From Candidatus Uhrbacteria bacterium (GTDB lineage: Bacteria > Patescibacteriota > Patescibacteriia > CAIXNZ01): DNA of 9,860 bases. Shown one piece after another: positions 6,024 to 9,860 of the stretch. A program made the translations under genes and the position numbers. The notes below the pieces were generated by a model that did no database searches, was not told where the DNA came from, and was given only the letters and a program-made list of their open reading frames with translations. Numbering within the stretch: position 1 is the first letter of the stretch; each line of letters starts with the position of its first letter. The DNA lies in assembly GCA_011046145.1 (NCBI GenBank), contig DSBA01000100.1, forward strand, positions 1-9,860, read 5' to 3'.

Positions 6024-6431
6024 ATGATTACCGATAAGACTAAAATTGCTTTAATTGAGCAGTTTAAACAAATGCCAATCATTGAAGTGGCTTGTAAGAA
6101 AATCGGCATAGGTCGGGCGACTTTTTACCGCTGGAAAAAAAGCAATAAGGAATTTGCCAAACTATGCGATGAAGCTCTTAGCCAGGGAAGGTTATTTATT
6201 AATGATTTGGCTGAAAGCCAGCTTTTACAAGCAATTAAAGAAGGCAACATGACAGGTGTGATTTTTTGGTTAAAGAATAACCATAGAAATTACGGCACCA
6301 AAATTGAAATTAAAGGCAAAATCAGAACCGAGCATGAAAATCTGACAAAAGAGCAAAAGGCATTGATAAAAGAGGCATTAAAAAAATCGGTTTTGATCGA
6401 AAATGTCTCACATCCTGATAATAATGTTTAA
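6024..6431 (+). CDS. Terminase small subunit-like HTH protein
   Basis: This 135-residue protein has an N-terminal helix-turn-helix of the kind found in phage small terminases: IIEVACKKIGIGRATFYRWK (19-38) reads as a classical HTH. A helical middle part (FAKLCDEALSQGRLFINDLA) follows, then the segment GVIFWLKNNHRNYG typical of small terminase relatives. The tail is basic and helical (NLTKEQKALIKEAL). Small terminase subunits bind the phage packaging site and hand DNA to the large subunit. Its place 5 bases after the methyltransferase and overlapping the large terminase gene supports this role. A plain HTH regulator is the alternative, less likely in this context. Confidence 0.75.
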   Translation: MITDKTKIALIEQFKQMPIIEVACKKIGIGRATFYRWKKSNKEFAKLCDEALSQGRLFINDLAESQLLQAIKEGNMTGVIFWLKNNHRNYGTKIEIKGKIRTEHENLTKEQKALIKEALKKSVLIENVSHPDNNV

Positions 6432-7890
6432 ATATATGCCAAGCATACCTAATAATGATCAATTGATCAACAGAATTACTAACGATAGTAATTTACGCAT
6501 GGCGATTGCTAAAGCCAACCATCAATATTTTTTTGGTATCTATTTTAGTCATTATATTAAATACGAATCAGCGCCTTTCCATAAAGAAATTTTTGCTCTG
6601 ACTGAAAATAAAGATATCAAAACTGCAGTCATCCTGGCTTTTCGCGGATCTTCTAAATCAACTATTGTAACGCTTTCATATCCCTTATGGGCGATTCTAG
6701 GAGACATGCACAACAAGTTCGTTATAATCGTCGGGCAAACCCAACGGCAAGCTCGCCAGCATCTTTATAATATCAGATGCGAACTATTATCCAATGAGTT
6801 GCTAAAACGAGACTTGGGTCCTTTTAAAGAGGAGGAAAATGAATGGGGCTCATATTCTTTAGTTTTGCCCTGGTATAATGCTCGCATTTCTGCCGTTTCC
6901 ATGGAACAGACAATCCGAGGGATGAGACACGCTGAGCACCGCCCCGATTTGATTATTTGCGATGATATAGAGGACATTAATACCGTACGTACAAAAGAAA
7001 GCAGGGACAAAATATTTGACTGGATCACTGGCGAAGTTATTCCTGCAGGCGATAATAATACTAAAATTATTTTCGTTGGTAATCTTTTGCACGAGGACAG
7101 CTTATTAATGCGCTTAAAGCAAAAAGTTGAGAATAATGAATTCAATGCCGTGTTCAAACAAATTCCTTTACTGGATGAAAATGATAAAATTGCTTGGCCT
7201 GGCAAATACCCTGACATGCAAGCAATTGAAACCGAAAAAAGAAAAATCGGCAGTGATACTGCTTTTCAAAGAGAATATCTGCTAAGGATTATTGCAAAGG
7301 AAGATAGAGTTATTCAACGAGAATGGATTCAGTATTATGATGCCTTGCCGCTTGAATATCCCGTTGCCATAAATATTGGAGTTGATCTGGCTATTTCAGT
7401 AAAACAAACAGCTGATTGTACTGCTATGGTTTCAGCCTATGTTTATGGCCATAGAGAAACAAGCAAAATTTACATTCTGGCAAATCCTGTCAACGACAGA
7501 ATCACGTTCCCCCAAACATTAAATCAAATTAGAATTATGCATCGTACTTATAATTCCTATTGCTCGTGTAAATTTTTTATTGAGGATGTCGGTTATCAAG
7601 CTTCTATTATCCAGCAATTAAAATCGGAATATTTAAACATAGAAGAATATAAAGTCCATGGCCAGGACAAATATTCAAGATTGGCTGTCATAAGCCATCT
7701 AGTTCAGGAGGGAAGAATTTTATTTCCGCGTAAAGGTGCTGAGTTGTTAATTCAGCAATTAGTCAATTTTGGCATAGAAAAGCATGATGATCTGGCTGAT
7801 GCTTTTGCCATAGTTGTTCATAAAACAATAGAACGCACTTTTAATCGTTGCCGAGGATTTACCAGGGATCAGATGAATGTTAGATTTTAG
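6424..7890 (+). CDS. terL: Phage terminase large subunit
   Basis: The 488-residue product has both parts of a packaging motor. The ATPase has a Walker A-like LAFRGSSKST (71-80), QTQRQA (105-110, after the second strand) and Walker B LIICDDIED (176-184). The RNase H-like nuclease has D321 in GVDLAIS, D331, E387 in FFIEDVG and the final HDDLADAFA (454-462). The family length is normal, so the gene looks intact. The start is uncertain: ATG codons at 6403, 6424 and 6436 are in frame and none has a ribosome binding site. I chose 6424, whose ATGTTTAA overlaps the small terminase stop and suggests translational coupling. No portal, protease or capsid gene follows; a recombinase does, after 90 bases. 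Confidence 0.9.
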   Translation: MFKYMPSIPNNDQLINRITNDSNLRMAIAKANHQYFFGIYFSHYIKYESAPFHKEIFALTENKDIKTAVILAFRGSSKSTIVTLSYPLWAILGDMHNKFVIIVGQTQRQARQHLYNIRCELLSNELLKRDLGPFKEEENEWGSYSLVLPWYNARISAVSMEQTIRGMRHAEHRPDLIICDDIEDINTVRTKESRDKIFDWITGEVIPAGDNNTKIIFVGNLLHEDSLLMRLKQKVENNEFNAVFKQIPLLDENDKIAWPGKYPDMQAIETEKRKIGSDTAFQREYLLRIIAKEDRVIQREWIQYYDALPLEYPVAINIGVDLAISVKQTADCTAMVSAYVYGHRETSKIYILANPVNDRITFPQTLNQIRIMHRTYNSYCSCKFFIEDVGYQASIIQQLKSEYLNIEEYKVHGQDKYSRLAVISHLVQEGRILFPRKGAELLIQQLVNFGIEKHDDLADAFAIVVHKTIERTFNRCRGFTRDQMNVRF

Positions 7891-7911
7891 AGCCTTTAAA
7901 GTTATCTACAG
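7889..7911. repeat. Imperfect copy of the motif at 4264-4292 flanking the packaging module
   Basis: AGAGCCTT (7889-7896) with AAAGTTATCTACAG (7898-7911) resembles AGAGCCTT (4264-4271) with AAAGTTATCAACAG (4279-4292), in the same orientation but with different spacing. The pair brackets the methyltransferase, small terminase and large terminase genes. Both contain a DnaA-box-like TTATCNACA. The match is short and could be chance in AT-rich DNA. Confidence 0.35.
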
Positions 7912-7923
7912 CCAGCCTGGACT

Positions 7924-8009
7924 CCCTGAAAGGGTTGCGTCATTCCTTGTCTTAGGTAATAACTATTAACCTAAAAGACTATGGGACAAGGATTAACGCA
8001 ACTTCAGGG
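7924..8009. repeat. Long imperfect inverted repeat over the recombinase start, possible attachment or control site
   Basis: The left arm (7924-7951, CCCTGAA-AGG-GTTGCGT-CATT-CCTTGTC) is matched by the reverse complement of the right arm (7985-8009) at 23 of 25 positions, with a three-base insertion in the left arm. The 33-base centre holds a second smaller inverted repeat, TTAGGT (7952-7957) and ACCTAA (7969-7974). The annotated ATG at 7981 lies in the loop just before the right arm. As DNA it could be a recombinase binding or attachment site; as RNA it could form a hairpin of 20 or more pairs enclosing the start codon. Confidence 0.85.
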
Positions 8010-9336
8010 CAATTCAGGGGCTTTAAGCAACAATCAGGCGGTTTTGAGGCCAAAGATAAGCTACTGCCTCTATGCCCGTAAATCAACCGAAGCCGAGGAA
8101 CGGCAAGCCCTTTCCATTGATTCGCAGATCAAAGAGATGCTTAAGATAGCGGAAAGGGATAATTTGGAGATAATTGATATCAGGCGTGAAAGCCATTCAG
8201 CCAAAGCTTCGGGTGAGAGACCTGTTTTCAAGAGCCTGCTTGAAGACATTAGACTGGGCAAGTTCAACGGCATCCTAACTTGGGCGCCTGACAGATTAAG
8301 CCGTAATGCAGGCGATCTGGGCGAATTGGTAGATTTAATGGATCATAAACAGTTAATTGAGATAAAAACATTTAGCCAAAAATTTACTGATTCACCCAAT
8401 GAAAAATTCCTCTTAATGATTTTAGGAAGTCAGGCTAAGTTGGAAAATGATAATCGAGGCATGAATGTTAAAAGAGGATTAAGAACCAGAGTTGAAATGG
8501 GTTTATGGCCCCACACAGCACCTACTGGTTATTTAAATGAAAAAAGAACCGATCGCAAATGCCAAATACTAGTAGATCCTGAACGTGGTTCTATCATCAA
8601 AAAGGTATTTGAACTGGTGGGCAATGAAAAATGGAGCGGACGCAAAATTTATAAATGGCTTACCGAGATAAATTTTAAAACCATAAACAATAAGCCTTTA
8701 GCGCTTAGCAACGTTTACAGGATATTAGTAACGCCGTTTTATTATGGGGTCTTTGAATATCCGAGCAACAGCGGTAATTGGTACACTGGTAAACATTCTC
8801 CGCTTATTTCCAAAGAGTTATTTGATAAGGTTCAAGAACAATTAACAAGGGATAACATTGTTAAGCAATACGGCAAAGAGTTCTCCTTTACCAAGGTAAT
8901 GCAATGCGGTTTATGTGGATCGGGTATCACTGCGCAAGAAAAATTCAAAAAGCAGAAAAACGGCAATGTGCATCATTATATTTATTACGGTTGTACTAGA
9001 AGCAAGGATAAGGGTTGCAAGTGCGGGTATATTAGAGAGGACGAGTTAGTAAGACAGCTAGCCAGGATAATGGATGATATAGATTTTGATAAAATAACCC
9101 TAAAGCATAAGTTTGAGCTGGAGATGGAAAGGTTTAGCAAATTCCAAAGGTCAATACTTGGGCTAAAAGAGGATAATAAAAAGACCAAGAAGCTTGATCT
9201 TAAAGATTATGCCAAGTACATACTTACTGACGGGACGAAGATTGAGCAAAGAGAATTACTTATGTGCCTAAGGAGTAAAATTACGTTAAAAAACAAGATA
9301 ATCTCCCTAAACTCGGAGGCTTTAATTACCTTGTAA
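7981..9336 (+). CDS. Large serine recombinase (integrase/resolvase family)
   Basis: The 451-residue protein has the catalytic resolvase domain at about 26-155: YARKS with nucleophile S35 and R33, then R80 in GERPVF and DRLSR at 104-108. The recombinase DNA-binding domain covers about 178-290 (GLWPHTAPTGYL, RILVTPFYYG). A zinc ribbon follows with C309, C312, C338 and C346 or C348, then a short charged helical tail. Enzymes of this family integrate and excise phages, ICEs and cassettes between short attachment sites. The first 21 residues do not look like the family; a TTG at 8044 would give a more usual start (RPKISYCLYARKS) and would leave the inverted repeat at 7924-8009 intergenic. The next gene begins 13 bases after the stop, so they are probably co-transcribed. 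Confidence 0.9.
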   Translation: MGQGLTQLQGNSGALSNNQAVLRPKISYCLYARKSTEAEERQALSIDSQIKEMLKIAERDNLEIIDIRRESHSAKASGERPVFKSLLEDIRLGKFNGILTWAPDRLSRNAGDLGELVDLMDHKQLIEIKTFSQKFTDSPNEKFLLMILGSQAKLENDNRGMNVKRGLRTRVEMGLWPHTAPTGYLNEKRTDRKCQILVDPERGSIIKKVFELVGNEKWSGRKIYKWLTEINFKTINNKPLALSNVYRILVTPFYYGVFEYPSNSGNWYTGKHSPLISKELFDKVQEQLTRDNIVKQYGKEFSFTKVMQCGLCGSGITAQEKFKKQKNGNVHHYIYYGCTRSKDKGCKCGYIREDELVRQLARIMDDIDFDKITLKHKFELEMERFSKFQRSILGLKEDNKKTKKLDLKDYAKYILTDGTKIEQRELLMCLRSKITLKNKIISLNSEALITL

Positions 9337-9349
9337 ATTGTGATAAACT

Positions 9350-9860
9350 ATGAGTGATATGAAAGCGAAAAAATTCATCAAAGATGCCTTAATTAGCCAT
9401 GAGATCAATGACATTGAAAATGCATTGATATCTTTTTATGTCGATTCAAATGATATAAAAGTAAAAAATAACGAGTTTATAAGTGAGATAATAAAGAGCC
9501 AAAACAATCACTCTAATTTAATAAAGCAAGGGTTTGCTAAGATAAAAGAGAAAATAGATATATATGACCTAGTGAACTATTTTGAAATCCTAGTACCAAA
9601 AAGTGATAAAAAAATCAATGGGGCGTTTTTCACGCCAGAGTTGATTACCAATTTTATTATCAGAGAAGTTTTAAAGTATAAAAACAATATAGCTGATTTA
9701 AAAGTATGTGATCCGAGTTGCGGTTGTGGTGCGTTTTTAATTGAATATGCCAAAATTTTAAAAAAAAATTTCAACCAAAAAGTTATTAGTACTATTGAGA
9801 ATAATTTATTTGGAGTTGATATTGCTGAATATAGCATACGGCGTACAAAGATATTATTAA
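9350..9860 (+). CDS. N6-adenine DNA methylase, type I or type IIG/Eco57I-like, 3' end outside the window
   Basis: An open frame from the ATG at 9350 runs to the window edge, 170 codons. After a helical N-terminus (about 1-85) it has INGAFFTPELITNFIIREVL, the FTP segment that precedes the catalytic core in HsdM and type IIG enzymes. SAM motif I follows as VCDPSCGCGAFLIEYA, then LFGVDIAEYSIRRTKILL, where the acidic residue of motif II is seen. The catalytic NPPY motif would lie just beyond the window. Such proteins methylate adenine as part of a restriction-modification or BREX/DISARM-type system; which one cannot be decided here. A second ATG at 9359 is also possible. It follows the serine recombinase by 13 bases, suggesting a recombinase-carried modification cassette. 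Confidence 0.85.
   Translation, partial: MSDMKAKKFIKDALISHEINDIENALISFYVDSNDIKVKNNEFISEIIKSQNNHSNLIKQGFAKIKEKIDIYDLVNYFEILVPKSDKKINGAFFTPELITNFIIREVLKYKNNIADLKVCDPSCGCGAFLIEYAKILKKNFNQKVISTIENNLFGVDIAEYSIRRTKILL

Noticed and set aside
6765..7217. Minus-strand reading frame inside the large terminase gene
   Set aside because: The plus strand carries intact Walker and nuclease motifs over the same bases.

Overview
The window looks like an accessory region of an AT-rich bacterial genome. The most likely source is a member of the candidate phyla radiation (Patescibacteria), but this is an inference from style, not from a marker gene. Three things point that way. Start codons lack convincing Shine-Dalgarno sequences, while sigma70-like promoters (TTGAC / TATAAT) are easy to see. 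Two small membrane proteins begin with a MKKCPFCAEE zinc ribbon. The large serine recombinase has the YCLYARKSTE type of N-terminus that I associate with these genomes. No rRNA, tRNA or housekeeping gene is present to settle it.

Left part, 1-4035, all on the minus strand. Bases 1-146 are the left end of an IS3-family element whose transposase runs off the window. Its terminal repeat is present twice in tandem. The element abuts the 3' end of a large gene (144-2489) for an Mrr-like nuclease fused to a STAND-type NTPase, a candidate antiviral sensor-effector. The stop codon of that gene is the first three bases of the IS end, so its C-terminal sensor region is probably cut short. Upstream are a clean promoter, a strong hairpin terminator and a two-gene operon of zinc-ribbon membrane proteins (2597-3010 and 3018-3998).

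Centre, 4000-4677, has no protein gene but is rich in structure. A minus-strand RNA (about 4213 to 4046) has a perfect -10 box, a compact set of interlocking helices, two GAAA-tetraloop hairpins and a U-run. A plus-strand RNA (about 4483 to 4637) has its own promoter, several hairpins and a terminator-like end 40 bases before the next gene. I recognise neither as a known RNA family.

Right part, 4678-9860, all on the plus strand. A ParB-like/N6-adenine methyltransferase fusion, a small terminase-like HTH protein and a large terminase subunit form a phage DNA-packaging module, with overlapping or near-abutting genes and no portal or capsid gene. A 90-base gap carrying a long inverted repeat leads into a large serine recombinase. 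That is followed 13 bases later by the start of an N6-adenine DNA methylase of the type I / type IIG kind, cut by the window edge.

Taken together this is a composite of mobile pieces: an IS, a damaged candidate defence gene, a phage packaging remnant or satellite, and a recombinase next to a modification gene. The most promising unexplained items are the pseudoknotted minus-strand RNA, the inverted repeat over the recombinase start, and the nuclease-STAND gene ended by the IS.
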